This document shows, in pieces, positions 15,776 to 24,865 of a stretch of DNA of 64,000 nt. Origin of the DNA: Actinoplanes sichuanensis. Lineage in GTDB: Bacteria; Actinomycetota; Actinomycetes; Mycobacteriales; Micromonosporaceae. Position 1 is the first letter of the stretch. Each line of letters begins with the position of its first letter. The DNA lies in assembly GCF_033097365.1 (NCBI RefSeq), contig NZ_AP028461.1, forward strand, positions 6,262,001-6,326,000, in the 5' to 3' direction. The notes beneath the pieces are model-generated. The model was given only the letters and a program-made list of their open reading frames with translations. It was not told the origin of the DNA and made no database searches. The translations under genes and the position numbers were made by a program.

Positions 15776-16960
15776 GTGAGCGCAGTAGGGGAAGACGCCC
15801 GCCTCGCGGCGGTGCACAGCTATCACCTGCTGGACGCCCCGCGCCCGGTCGTGCTCGACGAGCTGACCCGGCTGGCCGGTGCCGTCCTCGGCACACCGAT
15901 GTCCACGGTCACCCTGATCGACGCCGACCGGGAGTGGTTCGCCGGCAAGACCGGGGTGCCCGGCGACGGCGGGCCGCTGGCGACCTCGTTCTCCGGGCGG
16001 GTGGTGGTCACGCGTGAGCCGCTGGTCGTCGAGGACACCCTCACCGAGCCGCACTACCGCTCCTGGGAGTGTGTGCGGGCGGCGCCGAACATCAGATTCT
16101 GGGCCGGGGTGCCGCTGATCGACGAGGACGGGCACGCGCTCGGCAGCATGTGCGTGCTCGACGACAAGCCGGGCACCGTCGGCGACCGGCAGCTGGATCT
16201 GCTCAAGACGATGGCCGGGCAGGCCGCCGGGCATCTGGCCGCGCTGCGCAACCGGCAGCTGCTGGCCGAGATCGGCGACGAGTTGTCCCGGGCGATCAGC
16301 CGCGAGGAGGACTTCGTGGCGACCGTGTCGCACGAGTTGCGCACCCCGGTCACCACCATCCAGGGCTATCTGGAGCTGCTGGTCGACAACGAGGAGCTGG
16401 CGCCGTACCGGCGGCTGATCGATCCGATTCAGCGCAACGGCGAACGGCTGGTCCGGATGGTCGACCACCTGCTGGCCGGTACCCGTCCGGCGGCCGCTCC
16501 CCTGCCGCTGCTGCGGGCCAGCACCGACCTGGTCGCGGTGGCCGAGGCGGCGATGGCCGCGTGCCGGAGCCAGGCGTCGCAGCGGGACGTGCCGATCGTG
16601 ATCGAGTCGGGGCCCGGGCCCTACGCGGTGCCGGGTGACTTCACCCGGCTCAGTCAGGCGGCCGAGCACCTCGTACGCAATGCGGTGATCTTCAGTGCCA
16701 CCGGGCAGACGGTGACCATCCGGGTGACCGTGGGCAACCTCGAGGTCCTCGACTCCGGTGCCGGCATCCCGGCCGACGAGCTGCCGCACGTGGTGGAGCG
16801 GTTCTATCGCGGCCAGTACGCCCGGGAGCAGGCCGTTCCCGGGGTCGGGCTGGGTCTGAGCATCACCGACCGGATCATGCGGGCGCACGAGGGCACGCTC
16901 ACCGTCGAGTCGGCCGGGCTCGGCCGCGGCACCCGCGCCAGGATGACCGTCCCGAAGTGA
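15776..16960 (+). CDS. GAF-domain sensor histidine kinase
   Basis: A 394-residue soluble kinase. The GAF domain (about 20-160) contains the FRAP-like 'VTLIDADREWFAGKTG', 'IRFWAGVPL' and 'LGSMCVLDD' motifs. HisKA follows with phospho-His186 (ATVSHELRTPV). The HATPase domain has N box 'HLVRNAVIFSA', G1 'VLDSGAGIP', F box 'ERFYRG' and G2 'GVGLGLSI'. There are no membrane helices, so it senses a cytoplasmic signal. It starts at GTG (15776), is divergent from the degenerate HD-GYP regulator, and has no adjacent DNA-binding regulator. Confidence 0.88.
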   Translation: MSAVGEDARLAAVHSYHLLDAPRPVVLDELTRLAGAVLGTPMSTVTLIDADREWFAGKTGVPGDGGPLATSFSGRVVVTREPLVVEDTLTEPHYRSWECVRAAPNIRFWAGVPLIDEDGHALGSMCVLDDKPGTVGDRQLDLLKTMAGQAAGHLAALRNRQLLAEIGDELSRAISREEDFVATVSHELRTPVTTIQGYLELLVDNEELAPYRRLIDPIQRNGERLVRMVDHLLAGTRPAAAPLPLLRASTDLVAVAEAAMAACRSQASQRDVPIVIESGPGPYAVPGDFTRLSQAAEHLVRNAVIFSATGQTVTIRVTVGNLEVLDSGAGIPADELPHVVERFYRGQYAREQAVPGVGLGLSITDRIMRAHEGTLTVESAGLGRGTRARMTVPK

Positions 16961-17032
16961 ACTTCGCCCCTCAGTGCCGCACCGAGACTGCCGAAGGGAG
17001 ATTCGGGAGGTTTGCGGCGAGCGGGGGATTCG

Positions 17033-18637
17033 ATGGCGATTCTGCGGCGGATGCGACTGGCCGGGCGTCTCGGTGGCGCCTTCACGATGGTGCTGGTCCT
17101 GCTCGGGGTGGCCGTCGGCATCGGCGGGTGGGGGCTCACCAGGCAGTCCGAGTCGGCTGACCACCTGCAGCGGATGCTGCACCTGATGCACCAGGTGGAC
17201 GAGCAGAAGTACTACAACGGTGACATCTCCGGCTGGCAGATCGCCTACGTGTGGGACACCCGGCGGATGAACCCGGCGAAGGCCGTCGGCCCGGACAGCG
17301 ACAACCGCAAGGGCTTCCTGGCCGACCTCGAACTGCTGCTCCAGCTACTCAAGGACACCGACACGGCGGCCATGACCGACGCCGAGCGCGCCGGTTTCGC
17401 CAAGCTCGTCGACCTGTGGCAGAAGTTCAAGTCGACCGACGACCAGATGGTCGCCCTGTACGCCGCGGGCCGGGTCGACGAGGGTGACGCGCTGCTGCTC
17501 AAGGACAGTTACGCGGTCTACTTCGAGATCATCACGGTGACCGGCGAGCTGGTCACCTCGGTCGTCGGCCGGGCCGACCAGGCGGCACAGGAGGCTCAGG
17601 ACGAGGCGGCGTATCTCCGTACCGTCATGATCGTGGTCTTCGTCCTGTCGGTGATCGCCGCGGTCCTCTGCACGATCGCGGTGACCCGCAGCGTCACCGG
17701 CCCGATTGGCCGGCTGGTCGAGGTGCTGCGCGGGATGGCCCGCGGTGACCTGACCGTGCGCCCGGACACCACCGGCAGCGACGAGGTGGCCGTGATGTCG
17801 CGCGCCGTCGACGAGGCGGTCGCCGGGGTGAAGACCACGGTCGCCGAGATCGTCGAGAACGGCGGCCGGCTCACCGACGCGTCGGACACCATGCGCCGGG
17901 TCAGCCACCAGATCGACAGCGCCATCGCCGAGGCCGACCAGCAGGCCGGGCTGGCCGCGGCGGCCGCCAACGGGGTCTCCGGAAACGTGCACACGGTCGC
18001 CGCCGGTACCGAGGAGATGGGCTCGGCGATCACCGAGATCTCCCGCAACGCGGCCGACGCCGCCCAGGTCGCCACCGACGCGGTGGCCGCGGCTCGGGCC
18101 ACCAGCGAGACGATCAACCGGCTCGGCGAGTCGTCGGCGCAGATCGGCGACGTGATCGAGACGATCACCGCGATCGCCTCGCAGACCAACCTGCTCGCAC
18201 TGAACGCCACCATCGAGGCGGCCCGGGCCGGTGAGTCGGGCAAGGGGTTCGCGGTGGTCGCCAGCGAGGTCAAGGACCTGGCCCAGGAGACCGCGCGGGC
18301 CACCGAGAAGATCTCCCAGCAGATCGCCGCGATCCAGAGCGACACCGGTCAGGCGGTCACCGCGATCGACGAGATCAGCCGGATCATCGAGCAGATCAGC
18401 GACTTCCAGACCACCATCGCCTCGGCCGTGGAGGAGCAGAGCGCCACCACCAGCGAGATGACGCGCGGGGTCAGCGAGGCCGCGAACGGTGTCACCGACA
18501 TCGCCAACAGCATCGCCAGCGTCGCGCACGGCACCGCGTCCAGCCGGGAGGCGGTCGGTGAGGTGGCCCGTACCGCCGAGGACGTACAGGCGCTGGCCGA
18601 CCGGCTACGGGCGTCCGCCGGCCGGTTCTCGATCTGA
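17033..18637 (+). CDS. Methyl-accepting chemotaxis protein
   Basis: A 534-residue transducer. An N-terminal membrane helix (about 14-36) is followed by a helical extracytoplasmic sensor (four-helix-bundle type, '[20 protein letters not shown]'). A second helix (about 200-222) leads to HAMP, then the MA signalling domain. The hairpin tip is recognisable as '[27 protein letters not shown]', which places it in a conserved MCP class. ATG 17033 is chosen because GGGGGA lies just upstream. The 3' end overlaps the STAS gene on the other strand by 33 bp. No che genes lie in the window. Confidence 0.9.
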   Translation: MAILRRMRLAGRLGGAFTMVLVLLGVAVGIGGWGLTRQSESADHLQRMLHLMHQVDEQKYYNGDISGWQIAYVWDTRRMNPAKAVGPDSDNRKGFLADLELLLQLLKDTDTAAMTDAERAGFAKLVDLWQKFKSTDDQMVALYAAGRVDEGDALLLKDSYAVYFEIITVTGELVTSVVGRADQAAQEAQDEAAYLRTVMIVVFVLSVIAAVLCTIAVTRSVTGPIGRLVEVLRGMARGDLTVRPDTTGSDEVAVMSRAVDEAVAGVKTTVAEIVENGGRLTDASDTMRRVSHQIDSAIAEADQQAGLAAAAANGVSGNVHTVAAGTEEMGSAITEISRNAADAAQVATDAVAAARATSETINRLGESSAQIGDVIETITAIASQTNLLALNATIEAARAGESGKGFAVVASEVKDLAQETARATEKISQQIAAIQSDTGQAVTAIDEISRIIEQISDFQTTIASAVEEQSATTSEMTRGVSEAANGVTDIANSIASVAHGTASSREAVGEVARTAEDVQALADRLRASAGRFSI

Positions 18638-18940
18638 CCCCGGGCCGATCAGGAACGGCAGCACCCCGGTGACGGTCAGGGACCGGAGCACGATGCCCCT
18701 CGGCATGGTCGTCCGGAACCCGATGCCGGCCCGCCCGGCGGCCTGCTGGGCGCCGATCAACACGTCGATGCCGGACGAGTCGCAGAAGGTCAGACCGCCG
18801 ATGTCGACGACCAGCTCGCCGGGGCGGTCGGCGAGCGCCCGGGCCACCTGGTCCTGGAACATGTCGCCGGTGTCCAGATCGAGCTCACCGCGCAGGATCA
18901 GGCGGGTGGTGCCGCCGTCGTCGAGCCGGACGATCCTCAT
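18605..18940 (-). CDS. STAS-domain anti-anti-sigma factor
   Basis: A 111-residue STAS protein of the SpoIIAA/RsbV type. The conserved '[15 protein letters not shown]' places the regulatory serine at Ser55 or Ser56. It is the second gene of a two-gene unit: its ATG overlaps the stop of the preceding anti-sigma kinase gene (ATGA), so the pair form a partner-switching module. No sigma factor gene is next to them. Its 3' end runs 33 bp into the convergent MCP gene. Confidence 0.88.
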   Translation of the reverse strand: MRIVRLDDGGTTRLILRGELDLDTGDMFQDQVARALADRPGELVVDIGGLTFCDSSGIDVLIGAQQAAGRAGIGFRTTMPRGIVLRSLTVTGVLPFLIGPGSDREPAGGRP

Positions 18941-19332
18941 GCCGCACCACCCCGCGGGCAGGGCACCAGCTGCACCAGGACGCGCTTGCCGCCGCGGTAG
19001 TTCTCCACCGTCCAGCCCTCGGACAGCGCCTCGATCAGGGCGATGCCACGGCCACCCGCGTCGTCGGGGGCGCGTCGGCGTGGGACCACCGACGAGCCGT
19101 CGGCGACCGACACGGTCACCCGCTCGTCGTGCGACTCCAGCGCCAGCGCCACACAGCCGCCGCCGTGCCGGACCGCGTTGGTGACCAGTTCGCTGACCAC
19201 GACGGCGGCCGCGTCCAGCCAGTCGGTATCCCGGAACCCCCAGCCGGCCAGCACCGCGGTCACCGCGCGGCGGGCGGCGGCGGGGGCGCCACGATCGAGT
19301 GGAACGTCCAGGTGGGCGGTTAGCTCACTCAT
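18937..19332 (-). CDS. Anti-sigma regulatory serine kinase (RsbW-like ATPase)
   Basis: A 131-residue GHKL ATPase (HATPase_c_2). The N box is 'VVSELVTNAVRHGGG', the second motif 'VSVADGSSVVP', and the ATP lid 'AGGRGIALIEALSEGW'. Such proteins bind a sigma factor and phosphorylate the partner STAS protein. The ATG at 19332 (MSELTAHL) fits the start of the domain. An upstream in-frame start at 19413 would add 27 unconserved residues. It lies immediately upstream of the STAS gene and divergent from the receiver/kinase gene. Confidence 0.85.
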   Translation of the reverse strand: MSELTAHLDVPLDRGAPAAARRAVTAVLAGWGFRDTDWLDAAAVVVSELVTNAVRHGGGCVALALESHDERVTVSVADGSSVVPRRRAPDDAGGRGIALIEALSEGWTVENYRGGKRVLVQLVPCPRGGAA

Positions 19333-19429
19333 GCAAAACCCCGAGAGTCGCCGATATGCGGCTGCACGGTACCCGTCTTCCGGCGGCGACGAAACCTCTG
19401 CCGCATTTATCATGATTTAGGCTGGCGAC

Positions 19430-21397
19430 ATGGCATCGGTGCTGGTCGTCGAGGACAACCCCGAACATCAAGCGGTGATCGCCGAGGTGGTCCGCCGCCT
19501 CGGGCACAGCGCCACCCTGGCCGGCGACGGCCGGGAGGGGCTGGCCGCCGCCATCGCCGAGCGCCCCGACCTGGTCGTCGCCGACGTCGACATGCCCCAC
19601 CTGGACGGCATCCGGATGTGCCGGGCGCTGCGCGAGCACCCGGTCACCGCCACCGTCCCGGTCGTCCTGATCACCGCCTACCTGCCGCCCGGCGACACCA
19701 GCCTGGCATCGGCCGAGGCGGACGCCGTGGTGCCCAAACCGTTCAGTGTCCGGGAGCTCTCCGAGACACTGCGCACCTGTCTGGAGTCGCCGCCGGCCCG
19801 GCACGACCCGGCCTTCACCGAGGCCCTGCTGCGCAGCCTGGACGCCGGAGTGGTGGCCTGCGACCTGGACGGGCGGCTCGTGGTGATCAACCAGGCGGTC
19901 CGGGACTTCTTCGGCGACGAGAGCCTCGGCGTGCCGGCCCGCGACTGGGCCGAGCGGTTCGGGTTGCGCCGCCACGACGGCAGCCCGCTGCCACCCGACG
20001 AGGTCGCCCTCTACCGGGCGCTCGGCGGCGAGGAGATCCGGCACGACGGGGTGCTCGCCCACGACCGGCAGAACCGGCGCCGCTGGTTCGCGATCAACGC
20101 ACGGCCGGTCCGGGACGCCGGCGGGCAGATCCTCGGCGCGGTCGCGGCGGTCCACGACGTCACCGCCGAGCACCACCAGCACCAGTACGAGCGGTGCAAG
20201 ACCGAGGTGCTCAAGGCGCTGGTGCACGCACCGGACGCGGACCGGGCCGGCACCGAGGTGCTGCGCGCCATCTCCGGTGAGCTGGGGTGGCCGTACCTGC
20301 GGCTGTGGCTGGTCGACCCGGTGACCGACCGGCTCCGCCCGGCCGCCACCCACCTCGCCGAGGGCGCCCCGCCGATCCAGCTCCCGGCCGTGCTCGACCG
20401 CGGTCAGGGGCTGGCCGGATCGTGCTGGGCCGGTGGCGAGCCGATCTGGGTGCCCGACCTGCTGGCCCCGGACCTGCCGGTGACCGTCGAGGCCGAACAC
20501 TACCGGGCCGCGGTGGCCGTCCCGGTGCGCAGCGCGGACAACGTGATAGGTGTGCTCAGCTCGTTCACCGTCGAGCACCAGGAACCCGACCCGGCCCTGA
20601 CCGTGCTGCTCAGCGGCATCGCCGGGCACATCGGCGGCTACCTGGAGCGGCGCCGGGCCGAGGAGTTGTCGCACCAGCTGGCGGCCAGTATCGGCGAGTA
20701 CATCGCGCTGGTCGGACACGAGCTGCGCACCCCGCTCACGTCGATCGGCACGTACACCGACCTGATCGCCGAGGAGGACGACACCACCACCGTCGGCGAG
20801 GTCCGGGAGCTGCTCGGGGTGATCGAGCGCAACAACGCCCGGCTGCGGTCCCTCGTCGAACGGCTGCTCGACCTGTCCGCCCTGGAGGCCGGGCACGCGC
20901 AGCTCACGGTCGGTGACGTGGATCTGGCGGCGGTGGTCACCGAGGCGCTGCCGGACGCGCCGATCCGGACCGACCTGCCGGCCCGGCTGGTGATCCCGGG
21001 CGATCGGGCCCGGCTGCGGCAGGTCGCCGAGAACCTGATCGGCAATGCGGTCAAGTACAGCCCCGACGGCGCCACCGTGCACGTCGCGCTGGCCGCCGAC
21101 GACGACGCCGCGGTGCTGACCGTCAGCGACGCCGGCATCGGCATCCCGTCCGGGGAACGGGACCGGCTGTTCGCCCGCCTCTACCGGGCCACCAACGCCC
21201 GGCACAGCGGTATCCCGGGTGCCGGGCTGGGGCTGGCGCTCAGCCGGGCCATCGTCGAACTGCACCGCGGCACCATCACGCTGAGCGGCAACGACGGCGG
21301 CGGCACGGTCGCGACGGTCCGGCTTCCCCGTCGATCCGGGACCTCTGGCCCTGCCCGCAGGGAACACCGGGACGAGACGCTGAGGGGGAACCACTAG
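19430..21397 (+). CDS. Hybrid kinase: receiver - PAS - GAF - HisKA - HATPase
   Basis: A 655-residue soluble protein. The N-terminal receiver has Asp52 ([12 protein letters not shown]) and Lys in VVPKPFS. A PAS domain (about 125-250, '[20 protein letters not shown]') and a GAF domain (about 265-405) follow. HisKA has the phospho-His in '[11 protein letters not shown]' near residue 432. HATPase has '[14 protein letters not shown]', 'VSDAGIGIP' and '[13 protein letters not shown]'. A receiver at the front suggests it takes phosphate from another kinase or the nearby Hpt protein. Its stop lies inside the pflB ribosome site, so it may be cotranscribed with pflBA, and a DevR-like box lies in its last 60 bp. 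Confidence 0.88.
   Translation: MASVLVVEDNPEHQAVIAEVVRRLGHSATLAGDGREGLAAAIAERPDLVVADVDMPHLDGIRMCRALREHPVTATVPVVLITAYLPPGDTSLASAEADAVVPKPFSVRELSETLRTCLESPPARHDPAFTEALLRSLDAGVVACDLDGRLVVINQAVRDFFGDESLGVPARDWAERFGLRRHDGSPLPPDEVALYRALGGEEIRHDGVLAHDRQNRRRWFAINARPVRDAGGQILGAVAAVHDVTAEHHQHQYERCKTEVLKALVHAPDADRAGTEVLRAISGELGWPYLRLWLVDPVTDRLRPAATHLAEGAPPIQLPAVLDRGQGLAGSCWAGGEPIWVPDLLAPDLPVTVEAEHYRAAVAVPVRSADNVIGVLSSFTVEHQEPDPALTVLLSGIAGHIGGYLERRRAEELSHQLAASIGEYIALVGHELRTPLTSIGTYTDLIAEEDDTTTVGEVRELLGVIERNNARLRSLVERLLDLSALEAGHAQLTVGDVDLAAVVTEALPDAPIRTDLPARLVIPGDRARLRQVAENLIGNAVKYSPDGATVHVALAADDDAAVLTVSDAGIGIPSGERDRLFARLYRATNARHSGIPGAGLGLALSRAIVELHRGTITLSGNDGGGTVATVRLPRRSGTSGPARREHRDETLRGNH
21338..21353 (+). 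promoter_or_regulatory. DevR/DosR-like box upstream of pflBA
   Basis: GGGACCTCTGGCCCTG lies 53 bp before the first pflB start, inside the end of the kinase gene. It matches the other three copies of the motif in this window at 11 to 13 of 16 positions. It is centred on an imperfect dyad (GGGACC-TCT-GGCCCT). DosR boxes contain GGGAC half sites, so the predicted binder is the DevR protein encoded at 28287. Confidence 0.5.
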
Positions 21398-21405
21398 GAG
21401 GGGTC

Positions 21406-23646
21406 ATGCTGGGAGGAAACATGGACGCGTGGCGCGGATTCGCGGGCACGACGTGGCGCACCGGGATCGACGTGGCCGGGTTCATCCACGACAACGTCCG
21501 GCCGTACGACGGTGACGCCGCCTTCCTGGCCGGGCCGACCGCCCGTACCACCGGGATCTGGTCGAAGCTCTCCGAGATGTTCGCGGTGGAGCGCGCGAAC
21601 GGCATCTACGACGCCGACGCCACCACCCCGTCGACGATCACCGCGCACGCCCCCGGATACATCGACCGGGAGGCCGAGCTGATCGTGGGTCTGCAGACCG
21701 ACGCGCCGCTGCGCCGGGCGATCATGCCGTTCGGCGGCCTGCGGATGGTCGAGGGCGGCCTCAAGGCGTACGGCCGCGAACTCGACCCGGACGTCAAGAA
21801 GGTCTTCACCACCTACCGCAAGACCCACAACGAGGGTGTCTTCGACGCCTACCCGGCCGACGTGCTCGCCGCCCGCCGCTCGCACATCATCACCGGCCTG
21901 CCCGACGCGTACGGCCGCGGCCGGATCATCGGCGACTACCGGCGGGTCGCCCTCTACGGCGTGGACCGGCTGATCGAGGAGCGCAAGGCGATCAAGGTCG
22001 CCCTGGACGCGCGCCTGTCGGTGGCCGACGTGATCCGCGACCGGGAGGAGATCTCCGAGCAGATCCGGGCGCTGGGCGAACTGAAGACGATGGCGGCGTC
22101 CTACGGCTTCGACATCGCCGGCCCGGCGACGACCGCGCAGGAGGCCGTCCAGTGGCTGTACTTCGCCTACCTGGGCGCCACCAAGGAGCAGAACGGCGCG
22201 GCCATGTCGCTCGGCCGCACCTCCACGTTCCTCGACGTCTACCTGGCCCGTGACCTGGACGAGGGCCGGATCACCGAGGAGTTCGCCCAGGAGCTGATCG
22301 ACGACTTCGTGATCAAGCTGCGGATCGTCCGGTTCCTGCGCACCCCGGAGTACGACGAGCTGTTCTCCGGCGACCCGACCTGGGTGACCGAGTCGATCGG
22401 CGGCATCGGGGCGGACGACCGGCCGCTCGTCACGAAGACCAGCTTCCGGTACCTGCAGACGCTGTACAACCTGGGCCCGGCGCCGGAGCCGAACATGACG
22501 GTCCTGTGGTCGCAGCGGCTGCCGCTCGGTTTCAAGGAATTCTGCGCGCAGGTCAGCATCGACACCAGCAGCATCCAGTACGAGAACGACGACCTGCTCC
22601 GCCCCTACCTCAGTGACGACGCGGCGATCGCCTGCTGCGTGTCCGGCATGCGGGTCGGCAAGGACATGCAGTTCTTCGGCGCGCGGGCCAACCTGGCGAA
22701 GGCGCTGCTCTACGCGATCAACGGCGGCCGTGACGAGATCAGCGGCGCCCAGGTGGCACCGGCGTCGCACCCGCTCAACGATGACGTCCTCGACTACGAC
22801 GAGGTGTCTCTCGCCTTCGACCACACCCTCGACTGGCTGGCCGAGGTTTACGTCGACGCGCTCAACGTCATCCACTACATGCACGACAAGTACGCCTACG
22901 AACGCCTCGAGATGGCCTTGCACGACTACCCGGTGCACCGGTTCCTGGCCACCGGGATCGCCGGCCTCTCGGTCGCCGTGGACAGCCTGTCGGCGATCAA
23001 GCACGCCCAGGTCAAGCCGGTCCGGGACGAGACCGGACTGGTCGTCGACTACGAGGTGGACGGCGACTACCCGACGTTCGGCAACAACGACGACCGGGTC
23101 GACTCGATCGCGGTGGAGCTGGTCGACCGGTTCATGGAGAAGATCCGCCGGCAGCCGATGTACCGCGGCGCCGAACCCAGCCTGTCCGTCCTCACGATCA
23201 CGTCGAACGTCGTCTACGGCAAGCACACCGGCAACACGCCCGACGGCCGGCGGCTCGGCGAACCGTTCGCGCCCGGCGCCAACCCGATGAACGGCCGTGA
23301 CAAGCACGGACTCGTGGCGGCCGCGCTGTCGGTGGCGAAACTGCCGTACCGCAGCGCCCGCGACGGCATCTCGCTGACCATCACCTCCACCCCGGACGGC
23401 CTCGGCCGTACGAAGGACGAGCAGGTCGGCAACCTGGTCGGGGTCCTCGACGGCTACACCGACGGGCACGGCTTCCACATGAACGTCAACGTCCTGGACC
23501 GGGCCACCCTGGAGGACGCGATGGAGCACCCGGAGAAGTACCCGCAGCTCACCATCCGGGTGTCCGGCTACGCGGTGAACTTCGTGCGGCTCACCAAGGC
23601 CCAGCAGCGCGACGTCATCTCGCGGACCTTCCACGGCTCGCTATGA
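21406..23646 (+). CDS. pflB: Pyruvate formate-lyase (formate C-acetyltransferase)
   Basis: A 746-residue glycyl-radical enzyme that splits pyruvate with CoA into acetyl-CoA and formate. The paired active-site cysteines are Cys410-Cys411 ([10 protein letters not shown]), and the C-terminal radical loop RVSGYAV has Gly721. Length matches the PflB class. Two in-frame ATGs, at 21406 and 21421, each have a good ribosome site four bases away (AGGAGG and GGGAGG), so the real start is uncertain by five residues. The stop overlaps pflA. The enzyme is destroyed by oxygen, which implies use under anoxia, and the DevR-like box 53 bp upstream fits that. Confidence 0.95.
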   Translation: MLGGNMDAWRGFAGTTWRTGIDVAGFIHDNVRPYDGDAAFLAGPTARTTGIWSKLSEMFAVERANGIYDADATTPSTITAHAPGYIDREAELIVGLQTDAPLRRAIMPFGGLRMVEGGLKAYGRELDPDVKKVFTTYRKTHNEGVFDAYPADVLAARRSHIITGLPDAYGRGRIIGDYRRVALYGVDRLIEERKAIKVALDARLSVADVIRDREEISEQIRALGELKTMAASYGFDIAGPATTAQEAVQWLYFAYLGATKEQNGAAMSLGRTSTFLDVYLARDLDEGRITEEFAQELIDDFVIKLRIVRFLRTPEYDELFSGDPTWVTESIGGIGADDRPLVTKTSFRYLQTLYNLGPAPEPNMTVLWSQRLPLGFKEFCAQVSIDTSSIQYENDDLLRPYLSDDAAIACCVSGMRVGKDMQFFGARANLAKALLYAINGGRDEISGAQVAPASHPLNDDVLDYDEVSLAFDHTLDWLAEVYVDALNVIHYMHDKYAYERLEMALHDYPVHRFLATGIAGLSVAVDSLSAIKHAQVKPVRDETGLVVDYEVDGDYPTFGNNDDRVDSIAVELVDRFMEKIRRQPMYRGAEPSLSVLTITSNVVYGKHTGNTPDGRRLGEPFAPGANPMNGRDKHGLVAAALSVAKLPYRSARDGISLTITSTPDGLGRTKDEQVGNLVGVLDGYTDGHGFHMNVNVLDRATLEDAMEHPEKYPQLTIRVSGYAVNFVRLTKAQQRDVISRTFHGSL

Positions 23647-24383
23647 CCTCCACCATGACCGGAAGTGTGCACTCGTTCGACGTCTCGACCGGCGTCGACG
23701 GGCCGGGAACGCGTTTCGTCGCGTTCCTGGCCGGGTGCCCGCTGCGCTGCCAGTACTGCCACAGCCCGGACACCTGGTACCGGCGCAGCGGGCGCGAGAT
23801 GGGCGCCGACGAACTGATGACCGAGATCTCGCGATACGAGCGTTTCATCAAGGTCGCCCGGGGCGGCGTCACCCTCTCCGGTGGAGAGGCACTTCAACAG
23901 CCCGATTTCGTACGGGAGATCTTCACCCGTTGCCACGAGAGAGGCCTGCACACCGCCCTGGACACCAGCGGCTACCTCGGTGCCAAGGCGTCCGACGAGC
24001 TGCTGGACGTGACCGACCTGGTGCTCCTGGACATCAAGTCCGGTGACGAGGAGACGTACCACCAGGTGACCCGGACCGGAACGCTGCAGCCGACGATCGA
24101 CTTCGCGCACCGCCTGGCCGACCGTGGCATTCCGATCTGGATCCGCTTCGTCCTGGTCCCCGGTCTGACCGACACCGTGGCGAACGTCGAGGCGGTCGCC
24201 CGGATCGCCGCCTCGATCCCGACCGTGGAACGGGTGGAGGTCCTGCCGTTCCACCGCCTGGGCGCGGCCAAGTACGCGGCCCTCAACCAGCCCTTCCCAC
24301 TGGCCGACACGCCGGCCCCGTCCGCCGAACTGCTGGACCGCGTCCGAGCCCAGTTCCGCTCGCACGGCCTGACCGTCTACTGA
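23643..24383 (+). CDS. pflA: Pyruvate formate-lyase activating enzyme (radical SAM)
   Basis: A 246-residue radical SAM enzyme that installs the glycyl radical in PflB. The cluster motif CPLRCQYC (Cys32, Cys36, Cys39) is followed by HSPDTW, and '[16 protein letters not shown]' is the glycine-rich SAM-binding strand. It has no extra ferredoxin insert, as expected for PFL-specific activases. The ATG overlaps the pflB stop (ATGA), giving a coupled pflBA unit. It converges on the DUF3237 gene with a 17-bp gap. Confidence 0.95.
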   Translation: MTSTMTGSVHSFDVSTGVDGPGTRFVAFLAGCPLRCQYCHSPDTWYRRSGREMGADELMTEISRYERFIKVARGGVTLSGGEALQQPDFVREIFTRCHERGLHTALDTSGYLGAKASDELLDVTDLVLLDIKSGDEETYHQVTRTGTLQPTIDFAHRLADRGIPIWIRFVLVPGLTDTVANVEAVARIAASIPTVERVEVLPFHRLGAAKYAALNQPFPLADTPAPSAELLDRVRAQFRSHGLTVY

Positions 24384-24400
24384 ACCCCGGCCGGGTCCGG

Positions 24401-24865
24401 TCAGGTGACTCGGTAGGCGGTGTAACGGACCGTGTTCGCCTCGCGGATCGCGGACGCCACGAAGATGGACTGTTCCAGGTGGGACAGGGCCGGGTCGGCG
24501 GTCTCCAGCCGGACGCCGATCCGGAAGTAGTAGTCGGACGGCGGGACCGGGTCGCCGCGCAGCAGCGCCTCGAGGATCTCCGGCCGGCCGCTGCGGACAC
24601 CGAAGGTACGCAGGTAGACGTGGGCGCCGGCGGCGGTGCGGGCCGAGTACCGGGTGTCGATCTCGATGCCGCCGTCCGGGCGGACGATCTGCCAGTCGGC
24701 GCCGCCGGGCAGGATCTCCGCCTCGAACCGGCCGCTCACCCGGCCGCCGACGATCGGCACCACCCGGCGATGCCCGGCCCGGGTCGTCCCGTGGTCCTCC
24801 ATCGGCCCGAGCCGCACCTCGACGTCGAACGCCGCCTCCAGCCCGGGTACCGCGGGCGCGGTCAC
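24401..24865 (-). CDS. DUF3237 / UPF0311 family protein
   Basis: A 154-residue beta-rich protein. Family features include 'FDVEVRLGP', 'IVGGRVSGRFEAEILPGGADWQIVRPDGGIEIDTRY' broken into strands, and 'YYFRIGVRLETADP' near the end. The GTG at 24865 overlaps the stop of the upstream CocE gene (GTGA), which decides the start although the frame stays open further upstream. It is the last gene of a four-gene operon with a flavin monooxygenase and a MarR regulator. The biochemical role of the family is unknown. Confidence 0.82.
   Translation of the reverse strand: MTAPAVPGLEAAFDVEVRLGPMEDHGTTRAGHRRVVPIVGGRVSGRFEAEILPGGADWQIVRPDGGIEIDTRYSARTAAGAHVYLRTFGVRSGRPEILEALLRGDPVPPSDYYFRIGVRLETADPALSHLEQSIFVASAIREANTVRYTAYRVT

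Noticed and set aside
19325..23634. Long minus-strand frames (689 and 746 codons) opposite the hybrid kinase and pflB
   Set aside because: They mirror conserved genes codon for codon, a known effect of high GC in the third position, and show no family features.
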